This document shows positions 16,646-25,124 of a DNA stretch of 64,000 nt, piece after piece. The DNA is from Ralstonia thomasii (GTDB taxonomy: Bacteria; Pseudomonadota; Gammaproteobacteria; Burkholderiales; Burkholderiaceae): NCBI RefSeq assembly GCF_958405895.1, contig NZ_CATZAR010000002.1; one strand, given 5' to 3'. A program made the position numbers and the translations under genes. Position 1 is the first letter of the stretch; each line of letters starts with the position of its first letter. Under the pieces are notes generated by a model. That model saw nothing but the letters and a program-made list of their open reading frames with translations, was not told the DNA's origin and did no database searches.

Positions 16646-17041
16646 ATGGAACCGTCTCTGGACACCGCCCCCGGTCTGTTGAGCGTGCTGGAAGAACTGC
16701 GCCGGCGCGAACCCATCTTCCATCGCCCCGAGTTCGGCACGCGCCGCGAAGACTTCGAGCGCATGACCACGGAAGACTTCTGGGAAACCGGTGCCTCGGG
16801 TCAGCGCTACAGCCGCAGCTATGTGCTTGGCGTTCTCGATGCCCGGCACGGCCACATCGGCGAGGATTTCTGGCAAACGCGCGATTTCCGCTGCCAAGAG
16901 ATTGCGCCGGACAACTACCTGCTGACGTACACGCTGGTGCAGTCGAACCGGACGACGCGGCGGGCGACGTTGTGGCGGCGGACGCTGGATGGCTGGAAGG
17001 TCATATACCACCAGGGAACCATCGTGGCGGAGAGTCGTTGA
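16646..17041 (+). CDS. DUF4440 / SnoaL-like protein
   Basis: A 131-residue alpha+beta-barrel protein of the NTF2-like DUF4440 type (LLSVLEELRRREPIFHRPE ... TYTLVQSNRTTRRATLWRR ... WKVIYHQGT). Members are small enzymes or binding proteins; function here is unknown. The ATG at 16646 lies 8 bp after a caggagg ribosome-binding site. It is divergent from the M20 gene. Confidence 0.82.
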   Translation: MEPSLDTAPGLLSVLEELRRREPIFHRPEFGTRREDFERMTTEDFWETGASGQRYSRSYVLGVLDARHGHIGEDFWQTRDFRCQEIAPDNYLLTYTLVQSNRTTRRATLWRRTLDGWKVIYHQGTIVAESR

Positions 17042-17131
17042 ACTCCGTTGCGAAACCCTCTAGGCAAGGCGAAAGAATGTTTGTATAATCGCTGTTTCCT
17101 TGAACGGCGACACGCCGGTCAGGCAACAACG

Positions 17132-17207
17132 GTGGCTGTAGCTCAGTTGGTAGAGTCCCAGATTGTGATTCTGGTTGTCGTGGGTTCGAATCCCATCAGT
17201 CACCCCA
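17132..17207 (+). tRNA. tRNA-His (GTG)
   Basis: Cloverleaf with acceptor stem GTGGCTG/CAGTCAC, D-loop AGCTCAGTTGGTAGAG, anticodon loop TTGTGAT with anticodon GTG at 17165-17167, T-arm GTGGGTTCGAATCCCAT and encoded CCA at 17205-17207. G at 17131 and C at 17204 fit the extra G-1:C73 pair diagnostic of tRNA-His. Confidence 0.97.
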
Positions 17208-17220
17208 AGTTTCAAGAAAA

Positions 17221-17243
17221 AGCCCGCATTCGCGGGCTTTTTT
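17221..17243 (+). terminator. terminator of tRNA-His transcript
   Basis: AGCCCGC, loop ATTC, GCGGGCT then six T, 14 bp after the tRNA. It may also serve the convergent dusA. Confidence 0.85.
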
Positions 17244-17279
17244 GCATTCAGCGATCGGGGCAACGCCCCTTTCCCCGCA

Positions 17280-18299
17280 TCAAACCGCTACCGCCTCCTC
17301 ATTCGATTCTTCGCCACGCCGCAGGTGGGCACGCGCCTCGTCGAACAGTGCATGGGCGTCGGCCAGCGTCTTGACGCGGCCCAGCGCCTTGGAGTCCGAC
17401 AGCACGCGCCGCCAGCCGCGCGCGCCCGCCACACCGCGATACAGCCCCAGCATGTGCCGCACCGCCGCACCTGCGTAGCCGCCACGCTCTACCCAGCGGC
17501 CGACGTAGCCGATCATCGCGTCTTCCACCTCGGCGCGCGTGGGGGCCTCGGTGCCTGCGCCGTAGTAGCGCGCATCGAACGCAGCCATCAGATGCGGATG
17601 GTGATACGCCTCACGGCCGATCATTACGCCATCAACGTGCGCCAGGTGCGTGTCGATCTGCTCGAGCGTCTGCACCCCACCGTTGAGCAGAATTTCCAGA
17701 TGCGGGAAATCCCGCTTGAGCTGATAGACGACTTCGTAGCGCAGCGGCGGAATCTCGCGATTTTCCTTCGGGCTCAGGCCTTTCAGGATGGCATTGCGCG
17801 CGTGCACGATGAACGTCTCGCAACCCGCCTCGGCGATGGTGCCGACGAAATCGCGCACGAAATCGTAGGTCTCGATTGCATCAATGCCGATGCGGTGCTT
17901 GACCGTGACCGGAATCGACACCGCATCGCGCATCGCCGTGACACCCTGCGCGACGAGCTTGGGCTCAGCCATCAGGCAGGCGCCGAACGCACCGCGCTGC
18001 ACGCGCTCCGACGGGCAGCCGCAGTTGAGGTTGATTTCTTTGTAGCCCCATTGCTGGCCGAGGCGCGCGGCCTGGGCCAGATCGTCCGGTTCACTGCCGC
18101 CGAGCTGGAGCGCCACGGGATGCTCGAACTCGTCAAAATCGAGGTGGCGCGGGACGTCGCCGTGCAGCAGCGCGCCCGTGGTCACCATTTCGGTGTAGAG
18201 CCACGTGTGGCGCGAGATCTGGCGATGGAAGAACCGGCAATGTCTGTCAGTCCAATCCATCATCGGGGCCACGCTCAGCCGCCTAGGCGTTGATTTCAT
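17280..18299 (-). CDS. dusA: tRNA-dihydrouridine(20/20a) synthase DusA
   Basis: A 339-residue FMN-dependent TIM-barrel enzyme that reduces U20/U20a in tRNA. The DusA signature VAPMMDWTDRHCRFF is at the N-terminus, the catalytic cysteine is in NLNCGCPSERVQ and the FMN/tRNA motif LLNGGVQTLEQ follows. Start at ATG 18299 (MKSTPRRLSVAPMM). The 5' end of dusA is a known attachment site for a family of tyrosine integrases, and a broken integrase of that family lies divergently just upstream. Confidence 0.96.
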   Translation of the reverse strand: MKSTPRRLSVAPMMDWTDRHCRFFHRQISRHTWLYTEMVTTGALLHGDVPRHLDFDEFEHPVALQLGGSEPDDLAQAARLGQQWGYKEINLNCGCPSERVQRGAFGACLMAEPKLVAQGVTAMRDAVSIPVTVKHRIGIDAIETYDFVRDFVGTIAEAGCETFIVHARNAILKGLSPKENREIPPLRYEVVYQLKRDFPHLEILLNGGVQTLEQIDTHLAHVDGVMIGREAYHHPHLMAAFDARYYGAGTEAPTRAEVEDAMIGYVGRWVERGGYAGAAVRHMLGLYRGVAGARGWRRVLSDSKALGRVKTLADAHALFDEARAHLRRGEESNEEAVAV

Positions 18300-18418
18300 T
18301 GGAATACGGTTTGAATTCAAGCGCTTACACCCTACTGTTTTCTGCGCGATTTCATGAGATTTGTGGCGGTTTCCGCTCATTTTTTCGGCCCAATGCTACG
18401 GCGTGGCATCGAGGAAAA

Positions 18419-18730
18419 ATGGGCTCGATCAGCGAGCGAAAACGCAGGGACGGGAGTATAGGGTACACGGCCCAAATCCGCCGGAAGGAAGGCGGCGTGG
18501 TCGTACATACAGAGACCAAGACGTTCGACCGTGCGCCGGCTGCGCGGGCCTGGCTCGTGAAGCGCGAAAAGGAGCTCGACCAGTCAGGCGCCCTGAAGAC
18601 CGCCAAGCAGGAAGATCCGCTGCTCTCGGAGGTCATCGATCGGTACATCTGCGAATCTGTCCAGCCGCTCAGGCGCACCAAACAATTTACAAGGACCGGT
18701 TGGTGGCACCTGAGATCGCCACCGAAGTAA
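18419..18730 (+). pseudogene. truncated dusA-associated tyrosine integrase (N-terminal fragment)
   Basis: The first about 90 residues match the Arm/core-binding N-terminus of phage-type integrases (MGSISERKRRDGSIGYTAQI ... TETKTFDRAPAARAWLVKRE). Homology ends near 18680, after VQPLRRTKQ, and the frame stops 50 bases later. The catalytic R-H-R-Y domain is absent. In a different frame the sequence just after the break reads as the tail of another, unrecognised protein (DRLVAPEIATEVNNAVKLWLARG, ending at 18765), so a deletion has probably joined two mobile-element genes. Position next to dusA fits a decayed integrative element. Confidence 0.75.
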
Positions 18731-18746
18731 ATAACGCGGTCAAGCT

Positions 18747-18962
18747 ATGGCTCGCACGCGGGTAGTTGTTGGCGCTTGGCTTGTCGCCGTCACCGCTCAT
18801 TTTTTGACGTACGCGCTGTCTGCCCAGCCCGAACCAGCAGAGTGGTACGCCTCACTCCCGAGCTACCGAGCGGCGATCTTCGGACTTACACGTTTGCCGC
18901 TGTGGCTGGCTGGCCTGTGCGTACTACTGGCATTGGCGAGCTGGATCCGCCGGCAGCGGTGA
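18747..18962 (+). CDS. small two-helix membrane protein, unknown
   Basis: A 71-residue ORF with two hydrophobic segments (about 5-24 and 45-65) and a basic C-terminal tail (WIRRQR). No family recognised. It overlaps the tail of the preceding out-of-frame mobile-element fragment, and may itself be part of that decayed element. Ribosome-binding site not clear. Confidence 0.45.
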   Translation: MARTRVVVGAWLVAVTAHFLTYALSAQPEPAEWYASLPSYRAAIFGLTRLPLWLAGLCVLLALASWIRRQR

Positions 18963-19217
18963 TCGGTCATCCCCCGCCCCCCTCTTTGCCGACTAAGAGT
19001 GCACTGCGCGGGATGGGCAATTGATCTATTATCCAACTCCCCCTTCCCCGTCACGTGAGCGAAGTTAGCTCGCGTCGATCCACTACTGGCGCTGTACTGC
19101 ACTTCGAGTGAAGTCAACGTCGCACAAGCCTGCTTGGCAGGAGCGTGCAGTGTTCAACGACCACGCCCCGACCAGGCGTGAAGCCGTTGCCCAAAATCCT
19201 TTACTCGTTTTGCCAAG

Positions 19218-19994
19218 ATGATTCAGATCCATAACGCAAGCCAACCATCGGCACCCAACAAGCGCTGCTCCGGATGCAACTCCGATGATGGCACCGCTAT
19301 CGAGATGGCCTTCGCATTTCAGCCGATCGTTGATCTGCGCACGGGCGACGCCTACGCACACGAAGCGCTCGTACGCGGACCCAACGGAGAGCCTGCGGCA
19401 TCGGTGCTGACGCAAGTGGACGAGGCAAACCGTTACCGGTTTGACCAACGGTGCCGCACCACCGCAATTGAGCAGGCGGCCGGGATAGGGATGGACACCT
19501 TTCTATCCATCAATTTCATGCCGAATGCGGTGTATCAGCCTGCCGCATGTATCCGCACAACGTTTGAAGCGGCCGAAAAATTCGGCTTTCCCATCAATCG
19601 GATCATCTTCGAAACCATCGAGGGCGAAGACATCATCAACCGCCCCCACCTCCTGGAGATCTTTCGGGCATATCAATCGTTCGGCTTCCAAACCGCGATT
19701 GATGATTTCGGTGCCGGCCACTCCGGGCTCACCCTACTCGCCGATTTCCAGCCGGACCTGATCAAGTTGGATATGGCACTTATCCGAGGAATCGATTCAG
19801 ATCTGGTGCGTCAACGCATTGTTTGCGGTGTGCTCAGCATCTGCAACGACCTCGGGATCCGGGTCATTGCCGAAGGTGTTGAAACGGCACCGGAACGCGA
19901 CTTCCTCGCTGCCGCGGGTATCACGCTCATGCAAGGCTATCTGTTCGCAAAGCCTACGTTCAGAGCAATGCCACCGGTATCAAACACTCGCTGA
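19218..19994 (+). CDS. EAL-domain cyclic di-GMP phosphodiesterase
   Basis: A 258-residue protein that is essentially a stand-alone EAL domain. It should hydrolyse c-di-GMP to pGpG. Catalytic motifs are intact: EALVRG, SINFMPN, ETIEGEDI, DDFGAGHSG, IKLDMALI and AEGVET. The N-terminus has a short Cys-x2-Cys stretch (RCSGCNS) that could bind a metal. No membrane or sensor domain. The gene is 130 bp upstream of a GGDEF cyclase on the same strand, so the pair may set a local c-di-GMP pool. Confidence 0.93.
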   Translation: MIQIHNASQPSAPNKRCSGCNSDDGTAIEMAFAFQPIVDLRTGDAYAHEALVRGPNGEPAASVLTQVDEANRYRFDQRCRTTAIEQAAGIGMDTFLSINFMPNAVYQPAACIRTTFEAAEKFGFPINRIIFETIEGEDIINRPHLLEIFRAYQSFGFQTAIDDFGAGHSGLTLLADFQPDLIKLDMALIRGIDSDLVRQRIVCGVLSICNDLGIRVIAEGVETAPERDFLAAAGITLMQGYLFAKPTFRAMPPVSNTR

Positions 19995-20124
19995 TGGTCA
20001 CACGGACTTTAGCCAGACCGACTGCGGGCACACCGGCTATCCAGCTTCGGGCCGATCCGTCCGGGCTGGCGGACGGCTGATTCCCATCAACCCCGTTCGA
20101 TTGGACAACCGAGCCCGGTAACTT

Positions 20125-21375
20125 ATGAGCCCACCACTGCTAAAACTATTCGAGGCGGCCATTACGCAGGCATGGAATGCCATCGTGATCACCGATGCCG
20201 ACATCGCTGTCGGTTGCCGAGTGCAATTTGCCAATCCAGCGTTCACAGCCATGACGGGCTATTCTCTGGACGAGCTACGCGGCCACTCCCTTAGGATTCT
20301 TCAAGGTCCGGACACCGATCCGGCATTGATTGATGAACTTCGCATCTGCCTGAAAGAGGCGCGACTCTTCGAGGGCACCGCAACGAACTATCGAAAGGAC
20401 GGCTCAAGCTACACCGTCCGCTGGAGCATTTCACCAGTTCGCGACGACAGCGGGTTGGTCACCAATTTTGTCTCGGTGCAACAGGATATTTCCGACTACG
20501 AACAGGCAGAGCAGACAAACAGACTGCTCGCACGCGCGCTTGATGCAACAAGTGACCCGGTCATGCTTACGGATGCAAAAGCTCGGATCATCTTCGCGAA
20601 TGCTGCCTTCGCCAAGTCCACGGGCTACACGGTCGACGAAATCCAAGGCAGCACGCCCGCCATGTTCAAGTCAGGCAAACATGACGAGGCTTTTTATGCG
20701 GCTATGCGCCGCTCGCTTGCCAGCGGACAAAATTTTCGCGCCACCTTCATCAATCGGCGCCGTGACGGCTCGCTCTACCATGCAGAACAAAGCATCTCGC
20801 CGATATTCGGAGAGAAAGGGCGTATAAGCCACTACGTTAGTGTGAGCAAAGACATTACCAAACGCGTAGAGCGGGAACAGGCACTGTTACGTGCAGCCAC
20901 CAAAGACAAGCTCACCGGTCTGCACAATCGTCACCATGGCGAGCAACTCCTTGCGGAGCGGTACAGGACCGCCAGGACGCTGCAGCGCCCCCTTACCCTC
21001 GTCATGTGCGACATCGACCACTTCAAGAGAATCAATGACGAGTTCGGTCATCCCACCGGAGACCGCGTACTGGCCGAGGTGGCCGACATGCTCCGGCAAG
21101 CGGTCCGCAGCCGCGACGCTGTCATTCGCTGGGGTGGCGAAGAATTCATGATCGTGCTCGACGAATGCTCACAGACGGATACCGTCGACCTTGCCAAGCG
21201 CATTCTCGATCGCGTCAACGCCCATGAAGATGGGGAAGTCCCCGCGCTGACCCTCTCGCTCGGGCTCGCGACGCTGGCCCCAGACGAGGCGATCGATGAG
21301 CTCATCGCACGTGCTGACTCGGCTCTTTACGATGCGAAACGCGCCGGGCGCAACCGGCTGTCAATCGCGGCTTGA
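20125..21375 (+). CDS. PAS-PAS-GGDEF diguanylate cyclase with a cysteine-less LOV-like first PAS domain
   Basis: A 416-residue soluble sensor cyclase. Residues about 5-130 form a PAS domain of the LOV subtype: ANPAFTAMTGY, ILQGPDTDP, TNYRKDGS and VSVQQDIS all match LOV sequences. However, the LOV photoactive motif G-R-N-C-R-F-L-Q reads GHSLRILQ here (residues 53-60), so the flavin-adduct cysteine is Leu56. Residues about 135-255 form a second PAS domain. Residues about 260-416 are GGDEF with an active GGEEF site and an RxxD inhibitory site (RSRD) five residues before it. It is likely product-inhibited and active. Confidence 0.93.
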   Translation: MSPPLLKLFEAAITQAWNAIVITDADIAVGCRVQFANPAFTAMTGYSLDELRGHSLRILQGPDTDPALIDELRICLKEARLFEGTATNYRKDGSSYTVRWSISPVRDDSGLVTNFVSVQQDISDYEQAEQTNRLLARALDATSDPVMLTDAKARIIFANAAFAKSTGYTVDEIQGSTPAMFKSGKHDEAFYAAMRRSLASGQNFRATFINRRRDGSLYHAEQSISPIFGEKGRISHYVSVSKDITKRVEREQALLRAATKDKLTGLHNRHHGEQLLAERYRTARTLQRPLTLVMCDIDHFKRINDEFGHPTGDRVLAEVADMLRQAVRSRDAVIRWGGEEFMIVLDECSQTDTVDLAKRILDRVNAHEDGEVPALTLSLGLATLAPDEAIDELIARADSALYDAKRAGRNRLSIAA

Positions 21376-21449
21376 TTGGCCAAATCGCAGGCCGAAGAGC
21401 ACCGCGACAACGAAACCGTCATGCGGCTCCTCCGGGAGATCCCTTGAGA

Positions 21450-22514
21450 TCAAGAAAGAGTCGGAGAAGCAGCGTCAGCGATAGTCGTGGGCAAGCCGAA
21501 CGCATCAAAAAGGCGCGTCACATTCCCGCCCACAAAAAGGGTCATCCGTGAGATTCCGTCTGCATCAACCGAAACGACATGCAGTGAGTGCGCTGCCAGC
21601 GGCGCCATTGGTGAGGAGCGCGAACGGAAATACGCAGCAAATCCAGGTTCGCCATTTGCGCGGATTTCTTTCATCCGTATGTCCGAATATGCCGGCCACG
21701 CCCATGCGAAGAAGGCTCGTATCGATTCTCGTCCGGCATACCACTGCGCGAGCGGTGGCATCGTATAGATCGCGTCGTGCTTGAGCAGTGTGGCCAACCG
21801 ATCGGCATCGCGCTCTTCCCACGCTTGTACGTAGCCGCGAAGAAGACTCCTTTCGCTTGGCGTTGTCTCGCTTACGTTGGTGATCTCTCCGGAACTGTAA
21901 CCAGTGGCCAACTTCGAGCGGGCGCGTTGCAAGGCGCTATTGATTGAGGCGACAGACCCTCCCAGCAAACCTGCCGTCTCCGCTACCGACCACCCCAGTA
22001 CATCACACAGCAAAAGCGCAGCCCGTTGTCGTGGGGCGAGTTGCTGGATAGCCGCCATGAACGCCAGGCCCGTAGCTTCCCTCATGCTGATGCGCGCCTC
22101 AGGAGTTGGGCCTGGGTCGGTGACGGCGTCCAGTTCCGATTGGGGGTAAGGCTCCAGCCAAGCAACATCAGGCGCAGGTTGTCCGTCCGGCATGGCGGTG
22201 GTGGGGCCGTCGAGCTGATCTGGGAGGCGGCGCGCTAGATTTTTCCGTTTGCTGAGCGCATCAAGACAGACGTTTGTCGCGATCCGATAGAGCCACGCTC
22301 GAAACGAACCGCGGCCATCGAACGTGCCGTAGCTTCGCCATGCACGAACGAACGCATCCTGAACGGCGTCATCAGCCTCATGCAGTGACCCCAACATGCG
22401 GTAACAGTGCACCTTGATTTCCCGTCGCGCCGCGCCGAGAAGTTCATTGATATCCCTGCCACCTGATTCATCGCTGCCGGGGTCAACTCCCAGCCTGCTG
22501 TCCTGAGGCTTCAT
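21450..22514 (-). CDS. ECF-type RNA polymerase sigma factor with C-terminal SnoaL-like domain
   Basis: A 354-residue sigma-70 family factor. Region 2 is seen in CYRMLGSLHEADDAVQDAFVRAW and region 4 in LAPRQRAALLLCDVLGWSVAETAGLL. Residues about 215-340 form a SnoaL/NTF2-like domain (GYVQAWEERDADRLATLL ... MPPLAQWYAGRESI). This architecture is known for ECF factors that lack a separate anti-sigma; the extension itself modulates activity. It is transcribed away from a truncated NmrA-like gene that lies 14 bp upstream on the same strand, so it was probably the downstream partner in a two-gene unit whose promoter may have been lost. Confidence 0.92.
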   Translation of the reverse strand: MKPQDSRLGVDPGSDESGGRDINELLGAARREIKVHCYRMLGSLHEADDAVQDAFVRAWRSYGTFDGRGSFRAWLYRIATNVCLDALSKRKNLARRLPDQLDGPTTAMPDGQPAPDVAWLEPYPQSELDAVTDPGPTPEARISMREATGLAFMAAIQQLAPRQRAALLLCDVLGWSVAETAGLLGGSVASINSALQRARSKLATGYSSGEITNVSETTPSERSLLRGYVQAWEERDADRLATLLKHDAIYTMPPLAQWYAGRESIRAFFAWAWPAYSDIRMKEIRANGEPGFAAYFRSRSSPMAPLAAHSLHVVSVDADGISRMTLFVGGNVTRLFDAFGLPTTIADAASPTLS

Positions 22515-22528
22515 GCTTTGTTCCCGCT

Positions 22529-23166
22529 TTACTGGCCTGCGCCAAAGTCCATGGCATGCCGTTCGGCAAATTGGCTAAAAGACGTCGGCAACACGTTGAA
22601 GCGCTTGTGCGTCGATAGTTCAATGGTCGACTCAGACCCGCCCTGGAGCCGCTCGTGGACTTGCTTGTCCAGCGCGTCGGCCACCTCCGTAGGAATACCA
22701 GCCGCAACCAGGGCGCGCCAACGCTCGAGCGGACTGATGGGCACATACCGTACCTTGCGACCCGTTGCTGTCGACAAATGCTGGGCGACGTCAGCCATGC
22801 TCAAAAGGTCGGGGCCCGTCATGGGCAGCACCTCCCCATGGTAGCCGCCATCACGAAGCAACTGGAATCCAACTTTTCCAACGTCCATCAAATCAACCGG
22901 ACTCAGCTTGATGTTGTCGAGCGCCAGATACAGCGAGCCATCGTTAACGATGCTCGGTGCTTCAAAAATGTACTCCTGCATGAAACCCGTGGGTCTCAGG
23001 CTCGTCCACGCCATGCCACTACCTCGCAGGTGCTCTTCGATCCGCTTGTGCATGTTGCTGAACACGAACGTCGTTTCTCGTCCTGCGTTCAGTCCGGATA
23101 GCTTGATCAGGTGATGAACGCCAGCCGCTCTACAGGCGTCGATGAAAGTCACTTGCGTACGGAACT
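22529..23166 (-). pseudogene. NmrA-like NAD(P)-binding oxidoreductase, 5' end deleted
   Basis: About 210 residues of an atypical SDR of the NmrA/TMR group (VTFIDACRAAGVHHLIKLSG ... RPTGFMQEYIF ... LLSMADVAQHLSTATGRKVRYV). The N-terminal 75-85 residues, including the GxTGxxG nucleotide-binding motif, are missing. The reading frame of the family continues upstream of the first available start (23152) until 23167, where the 22-bp IS-like palindrome begins. The truncation point and the palindrome therefore coincide. Known family members sense or use NADPH; this copy cannot bind it normally. Confidence 0.75.
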
Positions 23167-23188
23167 TGAATCGCCCCGGGGCGATTCA
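23167..23188. repeat. 22-bp perfect palindrome formed by insertion-sequence terminal repeats
   Basis: TGAATCGCCCC and its exact inverse GGGGCGATTCA are joined head to head. The same TGAATCGCCCCGGG end is the outer terminus of the truncated IS3-family element at 62443-62456. It marks the breakpoint of the NmrA-like gene. Confidence 0.8.
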
Positions 23189-23916
23189 GTTTGATATGTG
23201 CGTAACGATTCGAGAGGAGGAGTTTCCATGCCTATATGGAGCCCTCTCCAGCGCACGAAAGGGCAAGGCGCGCGCGCCACTGCTCAAGAGATTTGCGAAC
23301 GATGCGCTGCGTATGCGGGGCGGCAGTTGCATCCCTTCGGGTGGATGGCTTTGACCGATTGTGTTGGGAAATTCGATTTGTGAATCCGGTGACGATCCAA
23401 CGACGCTGCGGCTGTGTCGCTAGGGCTTGTAGCCGTACCTACCAGCATCCTGACTTCAATCGCTCTCTTGATGAAGCCTACCGAACGAAGCCAAACCAGC
23501 TCGGCTGGAAGGGCCGGTCGACATCTACAACGCCAGCAACACACCGCCAGAGATCACCACGAGCAAGACCTCCAACGGCACGGTACTGCACGCATGAAAT
23601 CAACCCTATCAACGAGGGGTAAGCAAACACGCCACCCTAAAGGGGACCGAAAGGCTACATTCTTGTAAAATCAGATGCTTGGCGCTGATCCCGGCAGCAT
23701 GCTTGACTACCGCTTGGCGAGCCGAAAGCATCAAGCGTATACGTCTCCTGGATTTGGCGATGCCTTTCCGGGCTGGCCAGCCCCGAGGCGACATCCGGTT
23801 TGGTCACCGGACTCTGACAAGCGCATCTGCGCCAATATCGATAACGGCGGCAACCTACATTTCTCGCGGATGAGCAAGTACCTTTGCGCAACGCGACGAA
23901 TTTTCGAGTCTCAGGC
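23189..23916. other. 728-bp stretch without a confident gene
   Basis: Apart from a possible 51-codon ORF (23228-23383), I find only short broken frames on both strands, for example a plus-strand piece near 23455-23540 (YQHPDFNRSLDEAYRTKP). Codon usage looks degraded relative to neighbours. It is most easily read as debris from insertion and deletion events between the NmrA scar and the capsule locus. Confidence 0.5.
23228..23383 (+). CDS. possible 51-residue orphan protein
   Basis: ATG at 23228 stands 7 bp after a strong gaggagg ribosome-binding site. The product has two closely spaced cysteines (ICERCAAY) and a mixed composition. No family recognised. It lies in a scarred region and could be the remaining part of a disrupted gene. 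Confidence 0.3.
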   Translation: MPIWSPLQRTKGQGARATAQEICERCAAYAGRQLHPFGWMALTDCVGKFDL

Positions 23917-25020
23917 ATGAGTATTCTGCTAACCGGCGCGACCGGTTTTGTAGGCGGCGCTGTTGCCGCCAACCTTGCGGACAAGGGTTTGCTGCGCGAC
24001 ACCCGATTTGCGGTGCGCGGCGGCACCCCCGCCGACGGGCTCGTGCGCCTGCGAAACAACCTGCGCCGTTTTCAATTGCCGAAGACGGTGCTGGATGGCA
24101 TTAGCGAAGCGCAAATCGTGCCGTTCGACTTGCGCAATGCGGCCGCCACCGCGCTTGGCGACCCGGAAATCATCATCAACTGCGCCGCGCTGGCGACGTT
24201 TTCCAACCATCCGTCGCTGTGGGAAACCAACGTGGGTGGCGTGCTGGCACTGGGCAGGCAGGCTGTCCAAGGCAAACGGCTGAAGCGCTTTCTGCAGGTT
24301 GGCACCGGCATGTCGTGCGGCAAACTTGCTGACCGCCACGTGCAGGAAAGCTGGAACGTGCCGCCGCTTGAGCAACACGCGGTGCAGTACACCTATTCCA
24401 AAGGGATGGCCGAGCTGAAGCTGCGCGAAGCGTATCCCGAGTTGCCGCTGGTGGTAGTCCGACCGTCCATCGTAGTCGGCCACAGCCAGTTGGGCTGCGC
24501 GCCGTCTGGCAGCATCTTCTGGATGCTGCGCATGGTCGCCCTGCTGGAGACCTTCAGTTGCCGGTTGGGCGACCGTATCGACATCCTCCCCGTGGACGAT
24601 TGCGCCGAGGCCATCGTGCGGCTGGCGCTCAAGCCGATGCTGGCGCACGACCTGTATCACATCAGCGCTGGCGACGCGCATTCGGAGCAGATCGCCACGC
24701 TGTACCCGCGCGTCAAGCGCTGCGCGAGCCCGGAAGAAGATGCCCAGGCACTGGCCGATTACGTGTATCAGGAAAAAATCGAGGAGAAGGCGCTGGCTCG
24801 CAAATTTCTGCGCTTGACCGAAGATGGCAACGTGCGTCTGGTCGCGCGATCCATCCACCTATATGCCAAGTTCGCCAGCATGAGCTACGTGTTCGATAAC
24901 ACGCGACTGGTAACAGAGACGGGCTTTCAGCCGCGCTCGCTGCTCAGTTATCTAGACCGCTGCCTCGACACGTCGGACGCCGTGTCGATCACCGAGCAGA
25001 TGCAGTGGGACTACAAATAA
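23917..25020 (+). CDS. extended short-chain dehydrogenase of the fatty acyl-CoA reductase / thioester-reductase type
   Basis: A 367-residue NAD(P)-dependent enzyme with the GATGFVGG Rossmann motif, the INCAALATF stretch and the YTYSKGMAE catalytic Tyr-Lys pair. The layout resembles NAD_binding_4 proteins (male-sterility / fatty acyl reductase and thioester reductase domains), which act on acyl-thioesters or sterol-like substrates. Start at ATG 23917 in place of an upstream in-frame start at 23884. It is convergent with manC at the edge of the capsule locus; a role in lipid metabolism for the capsule is possible but not shown. Confidence 0.8.
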   Translation: MSILLTGATGFVGGAVAANLADKGLLRDTRFAVRGGTPADGLVRLRNNLRRFQLPKTVLDGISEAQIVPFDLRNAAATALGDPEIIINCAALATFSNHPSLWETNVGGVLALGRQAVQGKRLKRFLQVGTGMSCGKLADRHVQESWNVPPLEQHAVQYTYSKGMAELKLREAYPELPLVVVRPSIVVGHSQLGCAPSGSIFWMLRMVALLETFSCRLGDRIDILPVDDCAEAIVRLALKPMLAHDLYHISAGDAHSEQIATLYPRVKRCASPEEDAQALADYVYQEKIEEKALARKFLRLTEDGNVRLVARSIHLYAKFASMSYVFDNTRLVTETGFQPRSLLSYLDRCLDTSDAVSITEQMQWDYK

Positions 25021-25124
25021 GCGTCCCCAACTAAACCAAACCACCAGACCAACAGTAGCCTCACCGCCCTCGGCATGCGCCCGTGGGCGCGTGCGCGAGG
25101 TAGTCTTTGCAGTCGTGAGCTCGC

